From Cryobacterium sp. PH31-L1 (GTDB lineage: Bacteria > Actinomycetota > Actinomycetes > Actinomycetales > Microbacteriaceae), in the NCBI RefSeq assembly GCF_030063145.1, contig NZ_JASISM010000004.1, positions 62,001-126,000 on the forward strand: a stretch of DNA of 64,000 nt. Reading direction: 5' to 3'. Shown here piece after piece: positions 56,744 through 64,000 of this stretch (position 1 is its first letter; every line of letters starts with the position of its first letter). The notes below the pieces were generated by a model. That model was not told where the DNA came from and searched no databases. It saw only the letters and a program-made list of their open reading frames with translations. The translations under genes were made by a program, and so were the position numbers.

Positions 56744-58009
56744 TCAGGCGACGGCATGGTCGTGCCGCCGGGCCTTGATCGGATCATCGAGGAGTGCACG
56801 GTAGACCCGGACCAGAGACGCTGCCGAGCGAGTCCAGTCCAGCCGAAGCGCATGCTCGCGGGCGGCCTGGGCCAGTTCGCCTGCCCGCGTTGGGTCGCTC
56901 AGGATCTGCGCCATCGCATCGGCCCAAACCTGCGGATCGCGGGAGTCCAGAACGAGTCCGGTGATTCCGTCGACGACCGCCTCGCGCAGTCCCCCAGCCG
57001 CAGAAGCAACGACCGGTACGCCGCTCGCGGCCGCTTCCAGTGCCACCAGACCGTAGGTCTCCGAGTGCGACGGTACGAGCACCAGGCGGGCACCGCGAAA
57101 CAGTTCTGCCAGCTTCGCGTGGGACTGTGCACCGACAAATCGAATGTCGGACAGGCCGGCCTCTTCAGCGAGCTGGCGGAGCTCCTCAACGTAACCGGCA
57201 TAGTCGACCGAGGCATCGCCGGCAATTACCAGCTCGGGTCGGCGGCCCTGTGGAAGCGCTGCGATGGCGTGAATGGCCAAGTCAAGGCCTTTCAGCGGCT
57301 GTAGCCGTGCCGCGACGACGACGTAGCCATCGGCGGTCGCAGCGGCGGTCGCAGCGGCGGTCGAACCGGCCGGTGGCTGGCGAAGACGCGCTGGTGAAAA
57401 GAGCTGGCTGTCCACTCCCGGGAGCACGATGCTGGTTCGGTCAGCCCGGCCGTCGAGCCGCCCGGAAATCGTTGCCGCCTCGGCCGCACTGATCGCGACC
57501 ATTGAGTCCGATTCGCGAGCGAGCCAGGCCTCGCCGAGCATCCGTCCCGGCGATTCGGCTCGTTCGCCGGCCGCCAGCGGGCTACCGTCCTCGGCGGCGA
57601 TGCTGTGAAAGCTTTGCACGTGCGGAATGTCCCAAGTTCGCGCAACCGGCAGCGCGGCCATGCCGGAGAACCAGTGATGCGAGTGGATGATGTCGAATGG
57701 TTCCAGAGCGCCGATCGCGGCCTCGAAGTCCTCGATGTATCTCTCATGCTCGCCCTTGGCGAGTGCAACGGCGGGGCCGGCGTCCAAGAACTGCAGGATG
57801 ACACCCGGCGCCAGGTACTCCAAGAGCGGCTGTACCGGCGACGAGCGCCGGGTCAGGATAGTAACGCTGTGGCCGAGCGCTCCGAGAGCCTCAGCCTGAT
57901 GACGCACCACCACGTTCATTCCACCGGCGTCACCGGAACCGGGGTCGGTACCGGGAGAAGTGTGCAGGCAGACCAGTGCGATGCGCAATGGTTTCTCGAG
58001 CGGGAACAC
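56744..58009 (-). CDS. mshA: MshA-like glycosyltransferase (mycothiol synthesis)
   Basis: A 421-residue GT-B enzyme. The N-terminal glycine-rich acceptor/donor loop is GSGDAGGMNVVVRHQAEALG, as in MshA. The E-x7-E motif is SETYGLVALEAAASG. A linker of TAAA repeats (12-bp DNA repeats) separates the domains at about residues 215-228. MshA joins GlcNAc to inositol-3-phosphate, the first step of mycothiol synthesis; mshC is also in this window. A paralogous GT4 enzyme is possible. Confidence 0.75.
   Translation of the reverse strand: MFPLEKPLRIALVCLHTSPGTDPGSGDAGGMNVVVRHQAEALGALGHSVTILTRRSSPVQPLLEYLAPGVILQFLDAGPAVALAKGEHERYIEDFEAAIGALEPFDIIHSHHWFSGMAALPVARTWDIPHVQSFHSIAAEDGSPLAAGERAESPGRMLGEAWLARESDSMVAISAAEAATISGRLDGRADRTSIVLPGVDSQLFSPARLRQPPAGSTAAATAAATADGYVVVAARLQPLKGLDLAIHAIAALPQGRRPELVIAGDASVDYAGYVEELRQLAEEAGLSDIRFVGAQSHAKLAELFRGARLVLVPSHSETYGLVALEAAASGVPVVASAAGGLREAVVDGITGLVLDSRDPQVWADAMAQILSDPTRAGELAQAAREHALRLDWTRSAASLVRVYRALLDDPIKARRHDHAVA
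57331..57366. repeat. Three tandem 12-bp repeats inside mshA-like gene
   Basis: CGGCGGTCGCAG occurs twice exactly (57331-57354) and a third time with 10 of 12 bases. It encodes TAAA-type units between the two Rossmann domains. In-frame 12-bp slippage could change linker length without breaking the frame. Confidence 0.85.
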
Positions 58010-58067
58010 GCACGGATCCTTTTCTTGAGGCGAACCGGCACCACCCCCGCCGAATCGGTGTGGGTGG

Positions 58068-59666
58068 TTAGGACAGCTCGATGAGGTCGAGGTAGTCCTT
58101 GTTCCAGTGGTCCTCCGTACCCTCGGGCATGATCAGCACGCGCTCGGGGTTGAGGGCCTGTACGGCGCCCTCATCGTGGCTGACCAGAACGACGGCGCCG
58201 GCATAGTGAGCGAGGGCGTCGAGGATCTCTTCTCGACTGGCCGGGTCGAGGTTGTTAGTGGGCTCGTCGAGCAGCAGCACGTTGGCGCCGGAGACCACGA
58301 TCATGGCCAGGGCCAGTCGGGTCTTCTCGCCACCGGACAGCACACCGGCGGGCTTGTTGGAGTCGTCACCGGTGAACAGGAACGAACCGAGTACCCGGCG
58401 GGCTTCCATCTCGGTGATGCTGGGCGAGGATGAGACCATGTTCTCCAGCACGCTGCGCTTGACGTCGATGGTCTCGTGTTCCTGCGCGTAGTAGCCGATG
58501 CGCAGGCCGTGGCCGGGTTCGATCGAACCGGTGTCCGATTCGTCGACACCGGCGAGCATGCGCAGCAGCGTGGTCTTCCCGGCACCGTTGAGTCCGAGGA
58601 TGACGACCTTGGAGCCTCGGTCGATCGCGAGGTCGACGGCCGTGAAGATCTCGAGCGAACCATAGCTTTTCGACAGGTCTTTGGCCATGAGCGGGGTACG
58701 CCCACAGGGTGCCGGCTCTGGAAAGCGCAGCTTGGCGACGCGTTCGACGGCACGCACGGCGTCCAGCCCGGAAAGGAGTTTCTCGGCGCGCGCCACCATC
58801 TGGTGGGCGGCGGCGGCCTTGCTGGCCTTGGCGCCGAACTTAGCGGCCTGAAGTTGCAGGGTCGAGGCCTTCTTCTCCGCGTTGGAGCGTTCCTTCTTGC
58901 GACGGTCGGCATCCGCGGTGCGCTGGAGCAGGTAGTTCTTCCAATTCATGTTGTAGATGTCAATCATCATGCGGTTGGCATCGAGGTAGAACACTCGGTT
59001 GACCGTTTCGCCGACGAGCTCGATGTCGTGGCTGATGATGATGACACCACCCTTGTAGTTCTTGACGAATTCGCGCAGCCAGGCCACCGAATCGGCGTCG
59101 AGGTGGTTCGTCGGTTCGTCGAGGATCATCATCTCGGCGGCCGAGAACAGAATGCGGGCGAGCTCGATACGACGACGCTGACCACCAGAGAGAGTGCTGA
59201 GAGCCTGGTCGAGAATGTGGTCAGGCAGTTTTAAGTTGCTGGCGATCGAGGCGGCTTCGGCCTCGGCGGAGTAGCCGCCCAAGCCGTTGAACTCGTCAGT
59301 CAGCCGACCATACTTCTTCATGGCGGCCGCGGCGATCTTGGGATCGGGGTCGGCCATGGCCATGCTGGACTCGTGCATGCCGAGGGCAATGGTACCCAGG
59401 CCACGGGCATCCAGAATTCGGGTGCGGGCGAGCATGGACGGGTCGCCGGCGCGCGGGTCCTGGGGCAGGTAACCGATCTCCCCCGAGTGGCTGATCGAAC
59501 CCTTGGTCGGGTTCGTCTCTCCCGCGAGCGTCTTCGTCAGGGTCGTCTTGCCTGCGCCGTTACGACCGACGAGGCCGATCTTGTCGCCGCTCGCGACGCG
59601 GAAGTTGACGCCCTCCATGAGCACGCGGGCTCCAACGCGGATTTCGAGATCTTGCACGTTGAGCAC
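58068..59666 (-). CDS. ABC-F family ATP-binding protein
   Basis: A 532-residue protein with two ABC modules and no membrane part. Module 1: GRNGAGKTT, LSGGQRRRIELA, ILDEPTNHLD. Module 2: GLNGAGKTT, LSGGEKTRLALA, LLDEPTNNLD. A linker rich in Lys/Arg/Ala (about residues 250-320) joins them. ABC-F proteins act on ribosomes; members range from housekeeping factors to antibiotic protection. GTG 59666. A dyad overlaps its likely promoter and a TetR gene lies upstream. Confidence 0.9.
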   Translation of the reverse strand: MLNVQDLEIRVGARVLMEGVNFRVASGDKIGLVGRNGAGKTTLTKTLAGETNPTKGSISHSGEIGYLPQDPRAGDPSMLARTRILDARGLGTIALGMHESSMAMADPDPKIAAAAMKKYGRLTDEFNGLGGYSAEAEAASIASNLKLPDHILDQALSTLSGGQRRRIELARILFSAAEMMILDEPTNHLDADSVAWLREFVKNYKGGVIIISHDIELVGETVNRVFYLDANRMMIDIYNMNWKNYLLQRTADADRRKKERSNAEKKASTLQLQAAKFGAKASKAAAAHQMVARAEKLLSGLDAVRAVERVAKLRFPEPAPCGRTPLMAKDLSKSYGSLEIFTAVDLAIDRGSKVVILGLNGAGKTTLLRMLAGVDESDTGSIEPGHGLRIGYYAQEHETIDVKRSVLENMVSSSPSITEMEARRVLGSFLFTGDDSNKPAGVLSGGEKTRLALAMIVVSGANVLLLDEPTNNLDPASREEILDALAHYAGAVVLVSHDEGAVQALNPERVLIMPEGTEDHWNKDYLDLIELS

Positions 59667-59705
59667 AGCAATAGTCCATTCGAAGTGTTTGTACGGGTGT
59701 GAAGT

Positions 59706-59733
59706 GTGAGTGGGCCGAAGCGGTCCAACTCAC
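59706..59733. promoter_or_regulatory. Dyad at the ABC-F gene promoter (possible operator)
   Basis: Arms GTGAGT-GG-CCG and CGG-CC-ACTCAC with small interruptions form a dyad (28 bp) centred about 54 bp upstream of the GTG start. It begins 2 bp after a TATACT -10 box, which fits an operator over the transcription start more than a transcribed hairpin. Confidence 0.45.
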
Positions 59734-59734
59734 T

Positions 59735-59740
59735 AGTATA
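59735..59740 (-). promoter_or_regulatory. -10 element TATACT for the ABC-F gene
   Basis: A near-consensus -10 box on the minus strand, in a locally AT-rich patch. It would start transcription about 60 nt before the GTG. No clear -35 box is seen. Confidence 0.55.
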
Positions 59741-59772
59741 TTTGCCTCAGGCTGTGCTCGGCACACAGGTAC

Positions 59773-60402
59773 CTACAGCAGGGCAGCCAGGAGCGATTTT
59801 TCCAGCCAGTTCAGGTACGCCTCGGTCGACCATCCGAGCGACAGAACGAGCGAGCGATAGGTGTGCGGATGGGCCAGCGCCCACATCGTCGCCGCAGCTT
59901 CGTGATCGCTCAGCCCTCCTCGAAGGCCGCGTTTCTCACGCAGTGCTGCCGCCACCTCGCCGAATCCGTGCAGCCGTGCAGCATCGCGCTTCTGCTCGAA
60001 CTCCCCCACATCGGGGTCGACGACGGCAGCTTCGCTGACGATGCGCAGAATGCCGGAGGTTCGCTCATTCACGAGTGCGCTCGACCGCGCCAGAATACGG
60101 ATGACCTCGGTCGCGGTACGCGCTTCGGCAATGCGTTCCCGGGTCGCGCCCGACAACAGGGCCGGTGCCCCCGGCTCAGCCGCAACCCGGTCGAGAACCG
60201 CGGCCAGCAGTTCGGCCTTCGACCCCACCGAGTTGTAGATCGTCTGCACCACGACACCGGCCTCCGCCGCAATCGCTACGATCGACGTGCCCACATACCC
60301 GCGCTCGAGCATGAGCCGCCCCGCCGCCATGACAATCTCCGCTCGCGTACTCGCAGCCTGTGCCGCTCGCCGCCTCATGGCCCCATTTTCCCCTGTATCC
60401 AT
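59773..60402 (-). CDS. TetR family transcriptional regulator
   Basis: A 209-residue protein. Helix-turn-helix at about residues 17-60 (GYVGTSIVAIAAEAGVVVQT) and a helical C-terminal domain with FGEVAAALREKRGLRGGL. ATG 60402. It lies upstream of the ABC-F gene on the same strand and has a palindrome just before its start. Its effector is unknown; control of itself and perhaps the ABC-F gene is inferred. Confidence 0.9.
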   Translation of the reverse strand: MDTGENGAMRRRAAQAASTRAEIVMAAGRLMLERGYVGTSIVAIAAEAGVVVQTIYNSVGSKAELLAAVLDRVAAEPGAPALLSGATRERIAEARTATEVIRILARSSALVNERTSGILRIVSEAAVVDPDVGEFEQKRDAARLHGFGEVAAALREKRGLRGGLSDHEAAATMWALAHPHTYRSLVLSLGWSTEAYLNWLEKSLLAALL

Positions 60403-60418
60403 ACAACTAGCATACCGT

Positions 60419-60431
60419 TCTACTGAGTAGA
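60419..60431. promoter_or_regulatory. Candidate TetR autoregulatory operator
   Basis: TCTACT-G-AGTAGA is a perfect 13-bp palindrome 17-29 bp upstream of the TetR start codon, the usual place for an autoregulatory site. Confidence 0.5.
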
Positions 60432-60492
60432 GTTGATTACTAACTCTTTCGCAGGTCGCGCCGAAACAGGGTCAAGAGCTTTCTGCACAAAC

Positions 60493-60528
60493 CGAAGGCC
60501 CCGACTGCGAGTGCAGGCGGGGCCTTCG
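60493..60528. terminator. Hairpin terminator after the suf operon
   Basis: CGAAGGCCCCG pairs perfectly with CGGGGCCTTCG, with a further CTGC/GCAG stem inside. It lies 15 bp past the stop of the MIP18-like gene. Confidence 0.75.
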
Positions 60529-60542
60529 AGTTACAACTGGAG

Positions 60543-60872
60543 CTACATGGCGAAGCCAAGGGCTCGCATCATGTCGCGACCATCATCGGTGATCTTCTCG
60601 GGACCCCACGGCGGCATCCAGACCCAGTTGATGCGGAACTGGTCGACGACGCCATCGAGCGCCTCAGCCGTCTGCTCCTCGATCACATCGGTCAGCGGGC
60701 AGCCAGCCGAGGTGAGCGTCATGTGAACGATGAGCGCGTCATTCTCGTCGTCCCAGCCGAGGTCATAGATGAGTCCAAGATCGACGACATTGATGCCGAG
60801 TTCCGGGTCCATGACGTCCTTGAGGGCCTCTTCGATTTCGTCGAAGCGAGCCGGACTGAGTGTTGAGGCCAT
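60543..60872 (-). CDS. MIP18/SufT-like Fe-S assembly factor
   Basis: A 109-residue DUF59 protein: DVMDPELGINVVDLGLIYDL, MTLTSAGCPLTDVI (conserved Cys) and VWMPPWGPEKI. It is the last suf gene, 4 bp after sufC. SufT-like proteins help mature Fe-S proteins. Confidence 0.9.
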   Translation of the reverse strand: MASTLSPARFDEIEEALKDVMDPELGINVVDLGLIYDLGWDDENDALIVHMTLTSAGCPLTDVIEEQTAEALDGVVDQFRINWVWMPPWGPEKITDDGRDMMRALGFAM

Positions 60873-60876
60873 AGGA

Positions 60877-61641
60877 CTAGCCTACGTTCGACGGGACGAG
60901 AAAGCGATCGTAGCCTTCGTCCTCGAGGCGGTCGGCAAGCTCGGGGCCGCCCTGTTCGGCGATGCGTCCGTTGACGAACACGTGCACGAAGTCGGGGTGG
61001 ATGTAACGCAGGATGCGTGTGTAGTGCGTGATGAGCAGGAGTCCAAGGCCGGTGTTGGCCTTGGCACGGTTGACGCCCTCGGAGACGATCTTGAGCGCAT
61101 CGACATCGAGGCCGGAGTCGGTCTCGTCGAGGACGGCGAACTTGGGCTTGAGGAGTTCGAGCTGCAGGATCTCGTTGCGCTTCTTCTCGCCACCGGAGAA
61201 GCCCTCGTTGACGTTGCGCTCGGCGAAGGTCTTGTCCATGCGCAGGTTGTTCATCGACTGGCGCACGTCCTTGATCCAGGTACGAATCGGCGGGGCTTCA
61301 CCCTCGATGGCGGTCTTGGCGGTGCGCAGGAAGTTCGTGACGGTCACTCCAGGGATCTCGACCGGGTACTGCATGGCGAGGAACAGACCGGCGCGGGCGC
61401 GGGCATCCACTGTCATTTTGAGCACTTCGGCGCCGTCGAGCATGATCGAACCGCTCTCGACGTGATACTTCGGGTGGCCGGCGATCGTGTAGGCGAGGGT
61501 GGACTTGCCGGAGCCGTTCGGGCCCATGATGGCGTGGATTTCGCCCTCGTTGATGGTCAGGTTGACTCCGCGCAGAATCTGCTTGGTGCCCTGGTCGGTC
61601 TCGACGCTGACGTGCAGGTCTTTGATTTCAAGAACAGACAT
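60877..61641 (-). CDS. sufC: Fe-S cluster assembly ATPase SufC
   Basis: A 254-residue soluble ABC ATPase: GPNGSGKST, FSGGEKKRNEI and Walker B FAVLDETDSGLD, with THYTRILRYI (H-loop). It acts with SufB and SufD as the scaffold complex. ATG 61641 is the start (MSVLEIKDLHV); the longer frame from 61935 is ignored. Confidence 0.96.
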   Translation of the reverse strand: MSVLEIKDLHVSVETDQGTKQILRGVNLTINEGEIHAIMGPNGSGKSTLAYTIAGHPKYHVESGSIMLDGAEVLKMTVDARARAGLFLAMQYPVEIPGVTVTNFLRTAKTAIEGEAPPIRTWIKDVRQSMNNLRMDKTFAERNVNEGFSGGEKKRNEILQLELLKPKFAVLDETDSGLDVDALKIVSEGVNRAKANTGLGLLLITHYTRILRYIHPDFVHVFVNGRIAEQGGPELADRLEDEGYDRFLVPSNVG

Positions 61642-61684
61642 GAATGTCTTATCCCTTTCTAAAAATGGCTGGTGGGTGCGGTCG

Positions 61685-61697
61685 CTGCATAATGCAG
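61685..61697. repeat. 13-nt palindrome between Rieske and sufC genes
   Basis: CTGCAT-A-ATGCAG is perfect. It lies in the 58-bp gap, 2 bp from the Rieske stop. It may be an RNA-processing or regulator site; it is weak as a terminator. Confidence 0.35.
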
Positions 61698-61699
61698 AT

Positions 61700-62026
61700 C
61701 TAGACCGCGACGGTGACGGAGGGATCGACGAAGACGAAGCCGTCGATGAGTTCAACGTTGTAAACCGGGACCGGGTCGTACGCCGGAAGGGACAGCGGCT
61801 TTCCGGTGGTGAGGGAGAACATCGAACCGTGGGCCCAGCACTCGAGAGTCTGGCCTTCCACGAATCCCTCGGACAGGGAGATGTCGCCGTGCGTGCAGGT
61901 ATCACCGATGGCGAACACATCGCCGGCGGCATCACGCACGAGGGCGATGGCGACCCCGTCGATTTCGACCTTGACGGCCTGGTTTACTTCGAGCTCATCG
62001 AGAGCGCAGATCTTCGTTGCGGCCAT
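61700..62026 (-). CDS. Rieske-type ferredoxin in the suf operon
   Basis: A 108-residue Rieske protein with cluster ligands CTHGD and CWAHGS (Cys-x-His and Cys-x2-His). It is of the soluble ferredoxin type used by ring-hydroxylating oxygenases. Inserted between sufD and sufC; it may pass electrons during cluster assembly. Confidence 0.9.
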   Translation of the reverse strand: MAATKICALDELEVNQAVKVEIDGVAIALVRDAAGDVFAIGDTCTHGDISLSEGFVEGQTLECWAHGSMFSLTTGKPLSLPAYDPVPVYNVELIDGFVFVDPSVTVAV

Positions 62027-62028
62027 GC

Positions 62029-63276
62029 TTACTTGTCGTCCGTTCCAATAAGTTCGGCTTCGATTGCGAGTTGCAACCGCGCTTCAAGTTCGGGGGAACC
62101 AATCTGCTGCACGACCTCGGTGAGGAATCCGCGCACGACGAGTCGACGCGCTTCTTCCTCGGTGATGCCGCGAGACTGGAGGTAGAACAGCTGCTCGTCG
62201 TCGAAACGTCCGGTTGCACTGGCGTGCCCGGCTCCGACGATGTCGCCGGTTTCGATCTCCAGGTTGGGGATGGAATCGGCGCGGGTACCTTCGCTGAGCA
62301 CGAGGTTGCGGTTCTGCTCGTAGCTGTCGGTGCCGGCAGCCTTGTTGCCGATCAGCACATCGCCGATCCAGACCGTTCGGGCGTCTTGGCCTTGCAGCGC
62401 ACCCTTGTAGTTGACCCGGCTGCGGCTCTTCGGTGCGTCGTGGAATACGTACACCTGCTGTTCCAGGTGCTGGCCGGCATCCGCGAAATACAGGCCGAGG
62501 AGCAACGTGTCCGAGCCCGGTCCGGCGAGACGCACCGACGGGTTGACCCGCACGATACTGCCACCGAGCGAGACGACGACGTGCTTGAGCCGCGCGTCAC
62601 GACCAATGGATGCGAAATGGTTGGCCAGGTGCACGGCCGAGTCGTCCCATTCCTGCAGGGAGACGACCGTGAGGTTCGCGGACTCGCCGAGGATGATCTC
62701 GATGTTTTCGCTGATCCGGGCGTCACCGGTGTTCGCCAGGATGACCGTGGCCTGGCTGAACGGCTTGGCCTCGATGATCGTGTGGGCGCCGCGGGCAGTG
62801 TTGCCGAGGGCCGAGCGGGTGACCGTGATCTCCTTGGCTTCCTCGCCGCTGACCGTGATGGCGAGGGCGTCATCGAAGACGCCCCAGGCGTTGGCTGCGG
62901 CGCGTTCCTCCGGCAGACCGGCGGTGCCGATGCGGGCATCCGTTCTGGGCACCCACTCAACCGAGATATCGGCCGAGGAGGTGGACTCGATGAGGTAGCG
63001 CGAGCCGTCGAGAACGTCGGCGGTGAGGTCGGTGAATTTGGCGACAGGCGAGTGCTTCCAGACGGCTTCGCGGCCGGTGACAGCCTCGAAGTCGGCAACG
63101 TTGACGCTTTTGAAACGGTCAGAACGGGTTTGCACCGGCACGTAGCCGAAACGTCCGTCGGAGTGTTCTTTGATTCCGTGCTGGCCGGGCGTCAGAGTCG
63201 ACGCGCCGGCAGCGGGTGTGGATGGTGCGGGCACAGTTTTTGAAGCGCTCTTCGAAAGCGCTGAAGCGGCGGACAT
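62029..63276 (-). CDS. sufD: Fe-S cluster assembly protein SufD
   Basis: A 415-residue beta-helix protein. Typical C-terminal region has DIVGAGHASATGRFDDEQLFY and EEEARRLVVRGFL. Start ATG 63276 follows the sufB stop without a gap. Confidence 0.95.
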   Translation of the reverse strand: MSAASALSKSASKTVPAPSTPAAGASTLTPGQHGIKEHSDGRFGYVPVQTRSDRFKSVNVADFEAVTGREAVWKHSPVAKFTDLTADVLDGSRYLIESTSSADISVEWVPRTDARIGTAGLPEERAAANAWGVFDDALAITVSGEEAKEITVTRSALGNTARGAHTIIEAKPFSQATVILANTGDARISENIEIILGESANLTVVSLQEWDDSAVHLANHFASIGRDARLKHVVVSLGGSIVRVNPSVRLAGPGSDTLLLGLYFADAGQHLEQQVYVFHDAPKSRSRVNYKGALQGQDARTVWIGDVLIGNKAAGTDSYEQNRNLVLSEGTRADSIPNLEIETGDIVGAGHASATGRFDDEQLFYLQSRGITEEEARRLVVRGFLTEVVQQIGSPELEARLQLAIEAELIGTDDK

Positions 63277-64000
63277 TTAGCCGACGGATCCTTCCATGCC
63301 CATTTCAATGAGCTTGTTGAGTTCGAGGGCGTACTCCATCGGGAGCTCCCGGGCGATCGGTTCGATGAATCCGCGAACGATCATGGCCATGGCCTCGTCT
63401 TCGGGCATACCGCGGCTCATCAGGTAGAACAGCTGTTCTTCGCTGACGCGGGAGACGGTGGCCTCGTGGCCGAGCTGCACGTCGTCGACACGGATGTCGA
63501 TGGACGGGTAGGTGTCGGAGCGCGACTGGGTGTCGACCAGGAGGGCGTCGCAGCGCACGGTGTTGGCGGAGTGGTGCGCGGAGGCATCCACTCGAACCTC
63601 ACCGCGGTATCCACTGCGTCCGCCGCCACGGGCGATGGACTTGGAGACGATCGATGACTGCGTGTACGGAGCCATGTGGATCATCTTCGCGCCAGCATCC
63701 TGGTGCTGACCGGGGCCGGCGAAGGCCACAGAGAGCGTCTCGCCCTTGGCGTGCTCACCCATCAAGTAGATGGACGGGTACTTCATGGTGACCTTGGAGC
63801 CGATGTTGCCGTCGATCCATTCCATCGTGGCGCCTTCGCCGGCCGTGGCCCGCTTGGTGACGAGGTTGTAGACGTTGTTGGACCAGTTCTGGATGGTCGT
63901 GTAGCGAACGCGAGCGTTCTTCTTCACCACGATCTCGACCACGGCGGAGTGCAGCGAGTCGGACTTGTAGATCGGGGCGGTGCAGCCCTCGATGTAGTGC
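63277..64000 (-). CDS. sufB: Fe-S cluster assembly protein SufB (partial, N-terminus beyond window)
   Basis: C-terminal ~240 residues of SufB, open to the right edge: [48 protein letters not shown] and [19 protein letters not shown]. First suf gene visible here; SufS and SufU are not in the window. Confidence 0.96.
   Translation of the reverse strand, partial: HYIEGCTAPIYKSDSLHSAVVEIVVKKNARVRYTTIQNWSNNVYNLVTKRATAGEGATMEWIDGNIGSKVTMKYPSIYLMGEHAKGETLSVAFAGPGQHQDAGAKMIHMAPYTQSSIVSKSIARGGGRSGYRGEVRVDASAHHSANTVRCDALLVDTQSRSDTYPSIDIRVDDVQLGHEATVSRVSEEQLFYLMSRGMPEDEAMAMIVRGFIEPIARELPMEYALELNKLIEMGMEGSVG

Noticed and set aside
57125..57141. TTGTCGGTG on the minus strand, a full RecA-NDp upstream element
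   Set aside because: It is inside the mshA-like coding region and no TANNNT follows after 8 bp.
62017..63243. 408-codon open frame on the plus strand
   Set aside because: Antisense shadow of sufD; no motifs or ribosome site.

Overview
The window is chromosomal DNA from a high-GC Gram-positive actinobacterium, most likely a member of the Microbacteriaceae. Lineage markers are RbpA, mycothiol genes (an mshA-like gene and mshC), a fused PafBC regulator, a tatA-tatC-helY block, DUF3097 and DUF3099 proteins, and GlgM/GlgC. Genes are densely packed, often with 4-bp start/stop overlaps, and both strands are used evenly. There is one tRNA (Leu, anticodon GAG). I see no rRNA, CRISPR array, prophage or insertion sequence, so this is core-like sequence rather than an island.

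Layout. 1-382: end of a DhaM-type PTS phosphotransferase with an HPr domain. 461-2963: a small CxxC protein and a divergent FMN-binding protein/MocR regulator pair sharing a repeat-rich operator. 3074-8380: an operon of a short-chain dehydrogenase, an S9 peptidase and a short UvrA2-type ABC ATPase. 8546-10751: NfeD, SPFH protein and glycerophosphodiesterase. 10863-26481: rbpA, lnt, helY, tatC, tatA, a membrane protein, pafBC, an FKBP lipoprotein, trmI, a HAD phosphatase, PAC2, mshC, uppP and an M20 peptidase. This gene order matches the mycobacterial region around Rv2092c-Rv2136c, but the Pup-proteasome genes normally found there are absent.

26588-41981: tRNA-Leu; a LolA/RseB-like exported protein coupled to an ABC exporter; a HAD protein convergent with a J-domain/NERD-like protein; DUF1345; a 54-residue membrane protein; a SRAP (YedK/HMCES-type) protein divergent from a Toprim-like DUF3097 protein; a cold-shock protein with a roughly 300-nt leader; an Lrp regulator divergent from a methionine gamma-lyase-like enzyme; an SF2 helicase; an SGNH hydrolase; a D,D-carboxypeptidase; and a SpoU methyltransferase.

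42113-64000: sirtuin, histidine phosphatase, a glycosyltransferase with an alpha/beta hydrolase, treS, two tandem GAF-ANTAR proteins, a DnaQ-like exonuclease, ribosomal protein L31 (type B), an ABC ATPase, divergent glgM/glgC, serB, fabG-like, a DUF3099/Cys-rich protein/SURF1 cluster, an mshA-like gene, an ABC-F ATPase, a TetR regulator, and the suf operon (sufB, sufD, Rieske, sufC, MIP18/SufT-like), which runs off the right edge.

Themes. (1) DNA damage: PafBC is encoded here, and a near-consensus PafBC-type (RecA-NDp) promoter sits directly in front of the DnaQ-like exonuclease; SRAP, UvrA2 and DUF3097 add to the set. (2) Envelope and lipoproteins: Lnt, Tat, UppP, D,D-carboxypeptidase and a LolA-like/ABC exporter operon in a presumed single-membrane cell. 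(3) Alpha-glucan metabolism: GlgM, GlgC, TreS. (4) Thiol and Fe-S homeostasis: mycothiol genes and suf. The least-described system candidates are the LolA-like/ABC exporter operon, the DUF3099/Cys-rich/SURF1 cluster and the tandem GAF-ANTAR pair.
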